Shown one piece after another: positions 16,044 through 24,366 of a DNA stretch of 25,576 nucleotides. Under the pieces are notes generated by a model. The model worked only from the letters and a program-made list of their open reading frames with translations. It had not been told where the DNA came from and did not search any database. This stretch comes from CAZONU01 sp965370045. Lineage in GTDB: Bacteria > Planctomycetota > SZUA-567 > JAKLDR01. Position 1 is the stretch's first letter; each line of letters opens with the position of its first letter. The DNA lies in the NCBI GenBank assembly GCA_965370045.1, contig CBDUSI010000063.1, positions 1 to 25,576 on the forward strand, given 5' to 3'. The translations under genes and the position numbers were made by a program.

Positions 16044-17786
16044 ATGAGAACTCCTTCCGCGCTGGGGGTGTCAGTGGTGCTGACGGCGCTGGCCTTGTTC
16101 GCCAGCGCGGCGGCGCTGGCCGGGACTCCCGCGAAGCCGGAAACCCCGTTCGAGAAAGCCAGACGGCTGGCCGCATCCAAGGAGAAGAAGGACCGCGTTC
16201 AGGCCCTCCGGTGGTTGCGCGCTCTGGGAAAGCCCGGAGCCAATCAAGGGGAGGAAGCCCAGGCGCGTTATGGCGACCTCAGCTTGCGATTCCACAAAGA
16301 GGGCGCGAGAGGGATGCTGGCCGAAGCCAAAAGAACCTTTACGCAGCTTGAGAAAAAAGGCCGCACACGGTGGGGGCTGCGGGGCAAGTTGGGGCTTTAC
16401 AGGATTCAAGCCATCAAGGGGAAAAGGGAAGAAGCCATCAAGGCCATTGACCGCTACATGGCGACCCACGGCAAGGACGATTCCAACGCAGAAGCGGGAT
16501 ACTACCTCGGCTGTCTGGCGGCGACATACAAAGACGATCTGAAGAAGATGCGTCTTGCGGCCAAGGCACTGGATTACGCGCTGAAGCTGGTGCGGTCACG
16601 GGGGAAGTATTACACCGGCCTGGTTTCGGGGAAGCAGATCGGAGACAAGCTGAACTGGGTCCGCCGCCGGATACGGGAGATAGAGACGGGTGAGCCCAAG
16701 CTGACGTTCCAGAAGGCCGAGTCCGCCCGCCGCACCAAGAGATATAAGCAGGCCATAGGGCTGTACACCAAGGTCTGGAAGAAATACCCGGAGCACGTCC
16801 TGAGCCACCCGGCGGGGTACTACGTGGGGCTTTGCCACTTCCTTGCCAAGGACCAGAAAGCTGCCGAGAAGCTGTGGCGGGAGTTCATCAAGCAGGATTC
16901 CATAGATCCCTGGCGCGCCCAGGCCCGCCTGAGCATGGGCGATATGATCCTTGAGCACCAGTTCCTCTACACCAAGGCCCGGGGCGTGTTTGACGCTCTC
17001 CTGGCGGACCTGCCCAAGGCCAGCCATCCCACCTGGAAGGAGGCGGCTGCTTCCATCTACGAAAGGGTGGGGCTGTGCGAGTACGTCAAGGGGCGCTTCA
17101 AGCAGGCCTCGGCCATGTTCGGGAAGGCGTCCGAGGCGCGCCCCAAGAACCCCCAGCGGGCGGCGGCGGGCTGGCCCGACGCCGGGCAATGGCTGGTGCA
17201 GGCCTGCAACCGCAATGATTTCCCTTCTCCCCGGGCAATGCTCGGCCAGGGCGGGAAGCGCGCCCGCCTGGCTGTCTTCCTGGCGGACGCCTACTACCTG
17301 GCGGAGCGCTTCAAGAAAGCGTCGGGGATTTTCTACCGCGTCCACGCGGAATCCAAGCTTGGCGGGACCCTGGAGCAGCGCGCGTATGCTCGACGCCGGC
17401 AAGGACTCTGCTACTACCAGCTTTTTGAATGGGGGAAGGCACTCCACATCTTTGCCGATTTCGAGTCGACATACTCAAAGACAAACGAGGCCAGGATGGG
17501 GCTTATTCATAAGGGGGTGGTTCTCTGTGGCCAAGGGAACGACAAGGCTCTTTTCCCGGTACTCAGGAAAGTTATCAAGCGCTGGCCCGCGAGCCAAGAA
17601 GCGGCCAAGTGCCAGATGGTAATCGTGAGCCGGCTGATAAAGACGCAACGCTACCAAGAGGCGTTCGTGGAGGCCAATCGGTTCCTTCAACGTTATCCAA
17701 ACCATGTGGATGCGGGGTGGGTCAGGATTGACCAGATGGCAAAGATAAGAAGGGGCTTGTTGACCAAGGCGCGGGGGGCGAAATGA
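16044..17786 (+). CDS. Exported TPR-repeat protein
   Basis: This 580-residue protein starts with a signal peptide (MRTPSALG, hydrophobic core, cleavage near ALAG/TPAK). The mature part is helical with tetratricopeptide-like repeats, for example ESARRTKRYKQAIGLYTKVWKKYPEHV (about 226-252), the GLCEYVKGRFKQASAMFGKASEARP region and RQGLCYYQLFEWGKALHIFADFESTY. TPR arrays are protein-binding scaffolds, so this is likely a periplasmic assembly or binding factor. It starts 6 nt after the preceding stop, without an obvious Shine-Dalgarno, and its stop overlaps the next ATG by 4 nt. After the first 150 bases the codon use becomes less GC-biased than in the upstream gene. No catalytic motif is seen. 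Confidence 0.87.
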   Translation: MRTPSALGVSVVLTALALFASAAALAGTPAKPETPFEKARRLAASKEKKDRVQALRWLRALGKPGANQGEEAQARYGDLSLRFHKEGARGMLAEAKRTFTQLEKKGRTRWGLRGKLGLYRIQAIKGKREEAIKAIDRYMATHGKDDSNAEAGYYLGCLAATYKDDLKKMRLAAKALDYALKLVRSRGKYYTGLVSGKQIGDKLNWVRRRIREIETGEPKLTFQKAESARRTKRYKQAIGLYTKVWKKYPEHVLSHPAGYYVGLCHFLAKDQKAAEKLWREFIKQDSIDPWRAQARLSMGDMILEHQFLYTKARGVFDALLADLPKASHPTWKEAAASIYERVGLCEYVKGRFKQASAMFGKASEARPKNPQRAAAGWPDAGQWLVQACNRNDFPSPRAMLGQGGKRARLAVFLADAYYLAERFKKASGIFYRVHAESKLGGTLEQRAYARRRQGLCYYQLFEWGKALHIFADFESTYSKTNEARMGLIHKGVVLCGQGNDKALFPVLRKVIKRWPASQEAAKCQMVIVSRLIKTQRYQEAFVEANRFLQRYPNHVDAGWVRIDQMAKIRRGLLTKARGAK

Positions 17787-19774
17787 TGAGCACCGGGACA
17801 AGAGCGCTGTTCCCTCTACTGGTCATGCTCGGCATGTGCATGGCGACTGGGGCTCTGTGTGGCACGGCGCACGCCGGAGTGCCCACCGTCAGACAAGAAG
17901 TTACCGTCACGATTGGTGGAGGGGAGTTCTTTTCGCCTCCCTTTCGAATTACCAGACGCTCTGTGCTGGAGGTCAGAATCCGCGCCGCCGGAGGCGAATT
18001 CGCGGGCAACAGCCAGGTAGTCGGCAATGGCGCGGATTTCTGGAGCCTCGATGCCGCCAACAGCACGCGCACCCTTCATGTCTGGTCTACGGATCATCCC
18101 GTCAATCCCGGCCAATTGTATTACGTCCGGATCGCGGGGCGGATTGTCCGTGCCGTCCCGCCGAGACCGCCACGTCCTGGTCCACCAGGACCTCCCGCGC
18201 GCCTGCGTCCCAACTGGTGGGTAAACGTGCCCCAGGCGGATATTCAGGCGCGTGGTGTTGCGGAACAACAGGAGGAAGCCCCCGGGCTGGTTCTTGCCAG
18301 GAATGCACGCCCCATTCCCCTCACATTGATTGCTGGCCCCCGCAACGCGCCTAACGCGAGGGTTTTCCTGGATCTTCCGCCCGACCATAATGTCGTCAAC
18401 GTCAGGGTTACGCGTGTTGCGGAGAGCGGAGAAACAAGAGTCGAGACGCCTACGGGAACGACCGAACTTGGGCCGCGCGACACCGTCACAATTGGGCCAG
18501 CATTGCCGAGCAACAGAAACAGGCGAGTTGGCAGTGCGAAGGTTACCTTGCGCTATCAAGTGCCCAACAAGATCATGTTGGAAGATGTCTTAACCGTAAC
18601 TGTAATTGACAACAGGCCAAGGATCGTCCCCGAGCTTAATTTCCTCGACATCAGACAACCGGGCCGGCACTGGGTCTACTGGAGAGGTAGGCAAGTCAAT
18701 CTCCCACTGCGTGATTGGGCCGTCAGCAACATTCCCCCCGGCGGAAACCCGAGAGCCCGGATCACCGCCACGGCGGCGCCCCACCCACTGGGCGGCGTAC
18801 TTGTAACGGGAGTGCGACCAAGTGCCGCGCGGGACGATGTGCGCCTCACTGGGACCGTTCGCCGCGGACTGAGCGCAACCGACGACTTCAGCGTAGTCAG
18901 ACTCGAATCTATCGCCACTACGGAGGCCAACGCGCGTGTGCGTCGTTCCCTGACAAGTCGAGTGCCCTTCCGCCTGAACAACCTGTTCCTCGCGGAAGGA
19001 GACGTGGCGCGACTGGCCGCGACCAACTTGGCAGGCACCACTTACAACTGGTCAGTCAAGCCCACCGCGCCACTGCAAGGCAGGTTCAACCCCAACAACC
19101 AGCGGCGGAACACCACCGACTTCACACCGACGGCAAGGGACATCACGCCACCGGTGGTGCCCACATTGATCGAACTTGGTTTCGACGGAGGCCAGCCAGT
19201 AATCAGGCAAAAAGCTTGGGTGGTTGAGCAGGCCGTCATTCGCATGCTCATGAGAGAAGCTGGATTCACCGGTACGCCAGACGAGGAAAGAGCGGGGTTG
19301 ATTTGGGTAGGACTAAACCGGTTACCGCTGCCTCGTTTGTTCCCCCTTCGCAGAGGAGTCGAGCGCACACTGAGCAATATAATTGCGCCCCCCCAATTCG
19401 CGCGCTGGCGCGGCAGATCGCGGTCCAACGCGAGCGACGACCCTACAAGATGGGAATACGACAGGATTACCGACGTTGCTGGCCGAGTATTGTCTGGGCA
19501 GTCTGATAACACGGCTGGATCGGTTGGATTCGTCACGCCCGACAATGCGGACATCCCCATAATTCGCAGAGCACTTGCCGCCCGCAGCACCGTGAATGCC
19601 AAGGACTTGGGGTTGAGGCAGATACCCGCTTTCCCGGGCATCCCCGCTCTGCAAATAGTCATCGTCAATGGCAGCCGACCTCTTCGCCAGGGGCGGCCAC
19701 GGACAAGGCCTTTTGTCTTTTTCAGGGAAAAGCGCCGTGCAGATGACCTGACGGTCTTGGATCTGCGGAGGTAA
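17783..19774 (+). CDS. Large exported protein with probable C-terminal SleB-like cell-wall hydrolase domain
   Basis: This 663-residue protein has a signal peptide (about 1-31, cleavage near AHAG), an N-terminal beta domain, a proline-rich linker (126-138, PPRPPRPGPPGPP) and a long region resembling Ig-like beta domains. The C-terminal part (about 482-585) aligns by eye with SleB/Hydrolase_2 wall hydrolases: REAGFTG...EERAGLIWVGLNRL mirrors the family pattern with the catalytic Glu (here E492) and the NR pair (N512-R513), and LSGQSDNTAGSVGF (570-583) mirrors the later D-x-T-x-G segment. Those enzymes cleave peptidoglycan glycan strands. Translation starts at ATG 17783 (or 17786), overlapping the TPR gene by 4 nt. 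The gene call is secure; the hydrolase assignment is inference from motif layout. Confidence 0.82.
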   Translation: MMSTGTRALFPLLVMLGMCMATGALCGTAHAGVPTVRQEVTVTIGGGEFFSPPFRITRRSVLEVRIRAAGGEFAGNSQVVGNGADFWSLDAANSTRTLHVWSTDHPVNPGQLYYVRIAGRIVRAVPPRPPRPGPPGPPARLRPNWWVNVPQADIQARGVAEQQEEAPGLVLARNARPIPLTLIAGPRNAPNARVFLDLPPDHNVVNVRVTRVAESGETRVETPTGTTELGPRDTVTIGPALPSNRNRRVGSAKVTLRYQVPNKIMLEDVLTVTVIDNRPRIVPELNFLDIRQPGRHWVYWRGRQVNLPLRDWAVSNIPPGGNPRARITATAAPHPLGGVLVTGVRPSAARDDVRLTGTVRRGLSATDDFSVVRLESIATTEANARVRRSLTSRVPFRLNNLFLAEGDVARLAATNLAGTTYNWSVKPTAPLQGRFNPNNQRRNTTDFTPTARDITPPVVPTLIELGFDGGQPVIRQKAWVVEQAVIRMLMREAGFTGTPDEERAGLIWVGLNRLPLPRLFPLRRGVERTLSNIIAPPQFARWRGRSRSNASDDPTRWEYDRITDVAGRVLSGQSDNTAGSVGFVTPDNADIPIIRRALAARSTVNAKDLGLRQIPAFPGIPALQIVIVNGSRPLRQGRPRTRPFVFFREKRRADDLTVLDLRR

Positions 19775-19777
19775 CCT

Positions 19778-20875
19778 ATGATGCCTGTTGCCCCGACGAT
19801 GACGCTGGCACTTGCCTTGAGCGTCAGTTCCTGTCTTGCTTGTTCTCTCGCCGCAGAGAGCCAAGAAGATCGGCAGTTCAAGGCACTACAGAGGGAGATG
19901 TGGGATGCGAAGGAAGATGGGAAAGCCTCCGTCCTCAAGAAGATGGCGACCCTGCTGGACGGCTTCTGCCGGAAAACTATCGCAGATGGCACGACTACAG
20001 TGTTGACGCGAGCCAGTCTGGACGGGTTCTACAAACGACGTAGCGGGGAACCACCGGTGCTACGAGCTGTGCCTTTGGATCGGTCCTCATGGGTGATTCT
20101 CTACAACGTATGCACTCACGGAGGTGGATACTACGAACCGATCTTGAATCTCTTTACCCGCGAGGGCAAGAAAGTCCGAAAAAAGGCGTCGGTTCGTCTG
20201 AACACGTATAAAGATACGCGTGCTCACGGCGTGCCCTTCCAGCGGGCGCCTTTCCAGGTGTTGATGACTATCCCGGACTCCGCCATAAAGGCGAGGAAAT
20301 ACCCGTTGCTGGTAGGCACCACCAGGGTCGTTACAGTGTTCGTTATCGTTAGCGTGAACAAGAAGAGTGGCATGGGCGCAATTGCGGTACGCAGTCGGCA
20401 GCGTACGCCCGGCGATCCCGGCAGGATCAGATTGGAAGGGAAGGATCTGGTGGTCACATTCCCTGAGGACTCAGGGGTTGTCACCGAATGGGGGCATGGA
20501 GCGCTGATGCTCTTGTGGGAGGAGCGCTTCGCCGTGGAGAGGGGCAAGCTGGTCAGCAAGGGCCGCAAGCTCCTGAACCCGTGGTATGGGGCGGTGGTGA
20601 ACGCGGTTCGCTGGCGCAAGGAGAAGGATCGCAAGAAGTTCGACGCAGTGTGCAAGGCAAAGGGCCTGTGGCGAATTTTGACCGACAATAACGGAGTGAT
20701 CTGTGAGCGGCAGGGGCGCACGGCGGGCGACAAGGCTACAGTCGTGCTCCGCGTAGTGCGTGTGCGCGAGAAAGAGAAAGAGAAAGAGGAGACGATGGTG
20801 ACCTTGCATCTAACGAACAAGGCAGGAACGTGGCTGATCTCCGGGGCGGAAACGACAAAAGCCAAGAAAGAGTAA
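19778..20875 (+). CDS. Exported protein of unknown function
   Basis: This 365-residue protein begins with an export signal ending near LACSLAAES; a lipobox-like SVSSC could make it a lipoprotein, but this is ambiguous. The mature protein is mixed alpha/beta with a basic middle (KKVRKKASVRL) and a run of Glu-Lys (REKEKEKEE) encoded by three GAGAAA repeats near 20767-20785. The last strands (VTLHLTNKAGTWLISG) resemble the end of an NTF2-like fold, a weak observation. ATG 19778 has GGAGG 6 nt upstream, inside the end of the previous gene (3-nt gap). I recognise no family. Co-directional placement suggests co-expression with the neighbouring exported proteins. Confidence 0.82.
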   Translation: MMPVAPTMTLALALSVSSCLACSLAAESQEDRQFKALQREMWDAKEDGKASVLKKMATLLDGFCRKTIADGTTTVLTRASLDGFYKRRSGEPPVLRAVPLDRSSWVILYNVCTHGGGYYEPILNLFTREGKKVRKKASVRLNTYKDTRAHGVPFQRAPFQVLMTIPDSAIKARKYPLLVGTTRVVTVFVIVSVNKKSGMGAIAVRSRQRTPGDPGRIRLEGKDLVVTFPEDSGVVTEWGHGALMLLWEERFAVERGKLVSKGRKLLNPWYGAVVNAVRWRKEKDRKKFDAVCKAKGLWRILTDNNGVICERQGRTAGDKATVVLRVVRVREKEKEKEETMVTLHLTNKAGTWLISGAETTKAKKE

Positions 20876-20885
20876 GCTGGATGAC

Positions 20886-21527
20886 ATGAGAACCAGAAAC
20901 GCAATCGTGCTGGTCGGTCTGTTGGCCATTCCCGCCGCTTTCGCCTGCGCTTCCGGAAAGGTCGGTGGATGGATCGCACGAGTTGCAAGCGACGATGAGG
21001 ACGTTCGGGAGAAGGCGCTGGTTGAGCACCAGAATCGACGAACAACCCAGGTCAAGGCACTCTTGGCGGTCGTGTCGCGTCCAGTCAAGAAGGGCGAGAC
21101 CTTCTATGTGGACTCACCGCGGAATAGCGCCATGCATGCCCTCGGGACCATGAGAGCCTCCGAGGCCTCCGACGAACTGATTAAGTGGGTTACGCCACGT
21201 CCCGGACAAGACACAGTCCGAACTGAGTTGACGGAAGGGAGCCCGGCTCAACGTGCCCTAGCTTCCATCGGGTTACCTGCGGTGCCAGCCCTTACCAAGT
21301 CTCTGCTGAAGGCGAAGAATAAGGCACACGCCCTCGAATTTGCCAGGACGGTCGAGATGATAAAGGGGCGCGTCGAGGCAACGGCCTACTTCCAAAGGCT
21401 CCTCATCGGCGCCAAAAACGCCTCCAAAAGAAAGAATGTCCGTACCGCTTTGGACTTCTGCGAGGAACTCCGCAAATACGAACAGAAGATCAAGGCCGAG
21501 CAAGAGGAATTGAGCCGGAAGAAGTAA
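20886..21527 (+). CDS. Small exported HEAT-like repeat protein
   Basis: This 213-residue protein has a signal peptide (MRTRNAIVLVGLLAIPAAFACASG; cleavage near AFA or a weak lipobox). The mature part is alpha-helical with HEAT/armadillo-like turns: DEDVREKALVEHQNR, NSAMHALGTMRASEASDELIKWV and AQRALASIGLPAVPALTKSLL. It ends in a Lys/Glu-rich coiled coil (RKYEQKIKAEQEELSRKK). Such arrays bind other proteins, so a scaffold role is plausible. ATG 20886 begins 10 nt after the preceding stop and the upstream ATG at 20881 is closed by an immediate TGA. Function is unknown. Confidence 0.83.
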   Translation: MRTRNAIVLVGLLAIPAAFACASGKVGGWIARVASDDEDVREKALVEHQNRRTTQVKALLAVVSRPVKKGETFYVDSPRNSAMHALGTMRASEASDELIKWVTPRPGQDTVRTELTEGSPAQRALASIGLPAVPALTKSLLKAKNKAHALEFARTVEMIKGRVEATAYFQRLLIGAKNASKRKNVRTALDFCEELRKYEQKIKAEQEELSRKK

Positions 21528-21575
21528 GGAGGTTAGCAGCCCACATGTCCAGAACTTTTGCGCTTTCAATGACGC
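21528..21575 (+). repeat. 48-bp direct repeat, copy 1 (RBS plus first codons)
   Basis: Positions 21528-21575 match 22349-22396 at 45 of 48 bases (differences at 21540, 21560 and 21569). The repeat covers GGAGGTTAGCAG, the ATG at 21545 and the next ten codons. The copies are 821 bp apart in the same orientation and bracket one gene. Confidence 0.95.
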
Positions 21576-22336
21576 AGCTTAGAGGAACGGCGCTCGTGAC
21601 CGGCGTGGGACTGCTGCTTGTTGCGGGAAATGTCGGCGCGGCCACAGAAGCAGGTCGTCGAAAGCCCGACGGCAAGATTGCGGCGAAGAAGACCGTGGGG
21701 GAATGTCAAAAGGCGGTCAAGCAGCGCGAACTGAATGACGCAAAGATTGTGTCGAGGCTGATAGGCATTGCTGACAACAAGCGCGAAGATGTGGAGGAAA
21801 GAATTGCAGCGGTCCTGCTTCTGGGCAAGCTTGGCACCGGCGAGGCGATTGCGTATCTGCTCAAGAACGTTACGAAGCCCCTGGCGAAGAAGCATTTCGG
21901 CCGGGCAAATGACCATGCGAAACAGAAACCTTATCTTTTCGCGCTGCACCGCATGGACTGGGGCGCAATACCCCATATACTTGAGTTCGCTGAGGCACAC
22001 AGAACGGATGAGGAGTTGCATCACCTTGCCGGTGCGCTTGAGGGTATTTGCGGCAAGGACATTGCCGTTGCCATTTTGACGAAGAAGAAAAAGGAGGCCA
22101 AGAAGGGATACAGGAAGAACATCAAGAAACTGCTGTCCGTCTTGGAGTCGGGTGTGGACTATAAGAAACTATTCCCCAAGGTGCTTTTATTGCCCCTGCC
22201 AGCCGGTGTGCGCACTCAGGCCGTCCATGAGATGGATCCCGAAGCGGTGAAGCGTCTGAAGAAGGAGCTTGATGAGCTGGCAAAAGAAATGGAGAAAGAA
22301 GCGGCAAAAGCGGCGAAGAAACGCAGCAAGAAGTGA
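21545..22336 (+). CDS. Exported HEAT-like protein with basic coiled-coil tail
   Basis: This 263-residue protein has an N-terminal signal sequence (MSRTFALSM, hydrophobic core VTGVGLLLVAG, cleavage near VGAAT). The mature part shows HEAT-like helix pairs (DVEERIAAVLLLGKLGTGEAIAYLL; EELHHLAGALEGICGKDIAVAIL) and ends in a Lys/Glu coiled coil (KKELDELAKEMEKEAAKAAKK). GGAGG lies 12 nt before ATG 21545. Its leader and first codons are nearly identical to those of the following lipoprotein gene, although the mature proteins are unrelated. That suggests recombination at the 5' end. No enzyme motif is present. Confidence 0.83.
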   Translation: MSRTFALSMTQLRGTALVTGVGLLLVAGNVGAATEAGRRKPDGKIAAKKTVGECQKAVKQRELNDAKIVSRLIGIADNKREDVEERIAAVLLLGKLGTGEAIAYLLKNVTKPLAKKHFGRANDHAKQKPYLFALHRMDWGAIPHILEFAEAHRTDEELHHLAGALEGICGKDIAVAILTKKKKEAKKGYRKNIKKLLSVLESGVDYKKLFPKVLLLPLPAGVRTQAVHEMDPEAVKRLKKELDELAKEMEKEAAKAAKKRSKK

Positions 22337-22348
22337 GTTGCGCGGAGG

Positions 22349-22396
22349 GGAGGTTAGCAGTCCACATGTCCAGAACTTTTACGCTTTCATTGACGC
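22349..22396 (+). repeat. 48-bp direct repeat, copy 2 (RBS plus first codons)
   Basis: This is the second copy of the repeat described at 21528-21575, with the ATG at 22366. It is conspicuously more AT-rich than the rest of the GC-rich gene it opens, which suggests that this copy was acquired rather than native. Confidence 0.95.
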
Positions 22397-23298
22397 TGCC
22401 GGCGGCGGTCCTCGCCGGGGTTCTGCTGGCCGCCGGCTGCGGCGAGAACATCCCCGCGCCGGGGGCCGACCTCAAGCGCGCCCAGAAGACCTTCTCCGAC
22501 GCGCGGACCTTCGAGGGGGTCAACCTGGACAAGGCCCAACGGTATTACGCCAACGCCGCCGAGCAGGCCGGGAAACTGCTCAAGCGCCTGGTGCCCGGCG
22601 ACAAACTGCTCCCCGAGGTCCGCAAGCTGCGCGACGACTCGCTGGCGGCGGCGGCCCGCCTCAAGAAAGAGATGCGCACCGCGGCCGCCAAGAAGGGCGG
22701 CACTTCGGACCCCTCCGTGGACCCCCGCTTCGTCGCCAAGAACCTGCTGCCGCCGGTGGTGGCCTACAAGCCCCCGGAGGTCAAGCCTCCGGTCGATCCC
22801 AAGGATCCCAAAGACCCCAAAGACCCCGAGGACCCCGAGGACCCCAAGGACACGAAGGACCCCAAAGATACCAAAGACCCGGTCAAGCCCAAGGATCCGG
22901 TCAAGCCCAAGACCGTGCACGTCAGCAAGGTGGTCCTCAAGAAGGACGGCAAGACGGTCCTCATCTACTGGAAGTTCACCAACCTCGCCGACGGCATGGT
23001 GAAGATCGGCGCGCCCATGGGCTACGTCCTCAACAAGAGCGGCGGGCAGCTGGCCTCCTTCCGCCAGCACTTCCTGGCCAAGGACTTCGAGTTCAACCCC
23101 GCCGATGCCCTGGCCAGCCGGGGGACGTCGGTGACCCCGGACAGCGTCAAGGTCGGGAAGGGCGACAGTCGCGAACTGGTCACAGTGGGGACCAGCACCG
23201 CCGCCGTGGGCAAGCAGGCCGGCGGCGGCCGGGTCATCGTGCGCATGAACGATGGCACCGAGCCCAAAGACAGCCTCAAGACCATCATCCGGGAGTAG
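22366..23298 (+). CDS. Lipoprotein with Lys-Asp-Pro repeat linker
   Basis: This 310-residue protein has a lipoprotein signal (MSRTFTLSL, hydrophobic core, lipobox LAAGC with the Cys near residue 25). A helical N-terminal domain (about 30-110, AQRYYANAAEQAGKLLKRL) is TPR-like in spacing. A low-complexity linker of DPK/DPE units (144-182) leads to a C-terminal beta domain (VSKVVLKKDGKTVLIYWKFTN...) similar in outline to extracytoplasmic DUF-type Ig domains. The linker is probably a rigid spacer projecting that domain from the membrane. The ATG at 22366 has GGAGG 12 nt upstream within the 48-bp repeat; an in-frame ATG at 22333 lies in the previous gene and is rejected. No family is recognised. 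Confidence 0.87.
   Translation: MSRTFTLSLTLPAAVLAGVLLAAGCGENIPAPGADLKRAQKTFSDARTFEGVNLDKAQRYYANAAEQAGKLLKRLVPGDKLLPEVRKLRDDSLAAAARLKKEMRTAAAKKGGTSDPSVDPRFVAKNLLPPVVAYKPPEVKPPVDPKDPKDPKDPEDPEDPKDTKDPKDTKDPVKPKDPVKPKTVHVSKVVLKKDGKTVLIYWKFTNLADGMVKIGAPMGYVLNKSGGQLASFRQHFLAKDFEFNPADALASRGTSVTPDSVKVGKGDSRELVTVGTSTAAVGKQAGGGRVIVRMNDGTEPKDSLKTIIRE
22795..22911 (+). repeat. In-gene tandem repeat encoding Asp-Pro-Lys units
   Basis: Roughly nine-nucleotide units (GAYCCCAAR and variants with GAG or GTC) are repeated about a dozen times and encode the DPKDPKDPEDPEDPK-type linker of the lipoprotein. Units keep frame, as expected for a coding repeat prone to length variation. Confidence 0.85.
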
Positions 23299-23300
23299 CA

Positions 23301-24347
23301 TTGCGCGCAGCCGTCGTCGAAGAGCCCGGTCGCATCACCGTCCGTGAGGTCGCCGACCCCGTCGCCGGTCCCGGCGAGGTGCTGATTCGCGTCAAGTATA
23401 CCTCTATCTGCGGCTCGGACCACCACGCCTACCGCGGCGAGTTCGGCGAGCGCGTCTCCTTCCCCGCCATCCTGGGCCACGAGTTCTGCGGGGAGGTAGC
23501 GGCGCTCGGCGCGGGGGTCGAGGGTCTCGCGCCGGGGACCGCCGTGGTGGTCGACCCGGTGCTGCACTGCGGCCGGTGCCTGGCCTGCCGGGAAGGCAAG
23601 CTGAGCTCCTGCCGGAATCTGAAGCTCCTGGGCATCGACCTGGACGGGGGCTTCGGCGAGCTGGTGGCTGCGCCGGAGCACACCGTCTTCCCTATCCCCG
23701 AGGGGCTGCCCCTGCGCCTGGGGCCCATGGTGGAGCTCACCTCCATTGCCTGCCACGCGACGGCGCGGGCGCGGTACGCCCCCGGCGAGTCGGTGGCGGT
23801 CTTCGGCACCGGCAAGCTGGGGCTGACCGTGCTGGCGCTCCTGGCCCAGTCGTCGCCGGCGATGCTGGTGGCCGTGGACCTGGATCCCGCGCGGCTGGAG
23901 CTGGCTAAGAGCCTGGGGGCCACGCACGTCATTAATGTGCGGGACGCCGACCCCGTCGAGCGCGTCCTAGAACTGACCGGCGGCGAGGGCATCGACCTGG
24001 CCTTCGAGGCGGTGGGCACTTACAAGGAGGTCCCCGGGCGCAGGCCCCCGGTCTCGGCGGCGACCGAGAGCGTGCGGTCCGGCGGCCGGGTGCTGGTCCT
24101 GGGCCAGGGCCTCGGCGAGCAGCCGGTGGCCTGGAAGCCGCTGGTCTGGAAGGAGGCCGAGATCATCACCAGCCGGGTGAGCCGCGGAGAGTTCCCCCGG
24201 GCGATAGCCCTGGTGGCCTCCGGGCGGATGCCGGTCGAGAAGCTGATAACCCACGAACTTGACATCGGGGAGGCCCCGGAGGCCTTCCGGATGCTCGACG
24301 ATGAAACCGACGGCGCGGTCAAGGTGCTGCTGCGCCACGGCGATTAA
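23301..24347 (+). CDS. Zinc-dependent medium-chain alcohol/polyol dehydrogenase
   Basis: This 348-residue cytoplasmic enzyme belongs to the zinc-containing medium-chain dehydrogenase family, close to threonine/sorbitol dehydrogenases. Catalytic zinc ligands are Cys in SICGSDHH and His-Glu in LGHEFCGEV; the structural zinc lobe CGRCLACREGKLSSC has all four Cys; the Rossmann motif is FGTGKLGL, followed by VAVDLDPARLELAKSLGATHVI with the Asp that favours NAD. The reaction would be NAD-linked oxidation of a secondary alcohol; the substrate is unknown. TTG 23301 starts 2 nt after the lipoprotein stop, with GGGAG 6 nt upstream. It is the only evident cytoplasmic protein in the plus block, so its role there is unclear. 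Confidence 0.93.
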   Translation: MRAAVVEEPGRITVREVADPVAGPGEVLIRVKYTSICGSDHHAYRGEFGERVSFPAILGHEFCGEVAALGAGVEGLAPGTAVVVDPVLHCGRCLACREGKLSSCRNLKLLGIDLDGGFGELVAAPEHTVFPIPEGLPLRLGPMVELTSIACHATARARYAPGESVAVFGTGKLGLTVLALLAQSSPAMLVAVDLDPARLELAKSLGATHVINVRDADPVERVLELTGGEGIDLAFEAVGTYKEVPGRRPPVSAATESVRSGGRVLVLGQGLGEQPVAWKPLVWKEAEIITSRVSRGEFPRAIALVASGRMPVEKLITHELDIGEAPEAFRMLDDETDGAVKVLLRHGD

Positions 24348-24366
24348 TCCCTTCGGAGGCAGACCC

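Noticed and set aside
22795..22911. CRISPR-like short tandem repeats
   Set aside because: Units of about 9 nt have no spacers, stay in frame and encode a DPK linker; it is a coding repeat.
22269..23300. Upstream extension of the dehydrogenase frame
   Set aside because: It overlaps the lipoprotein gene and gives low-complexity RGPQ-rich sequence; the dehydrogenase fold starts at TTG 23301 with its own Shine-Dalgarno.
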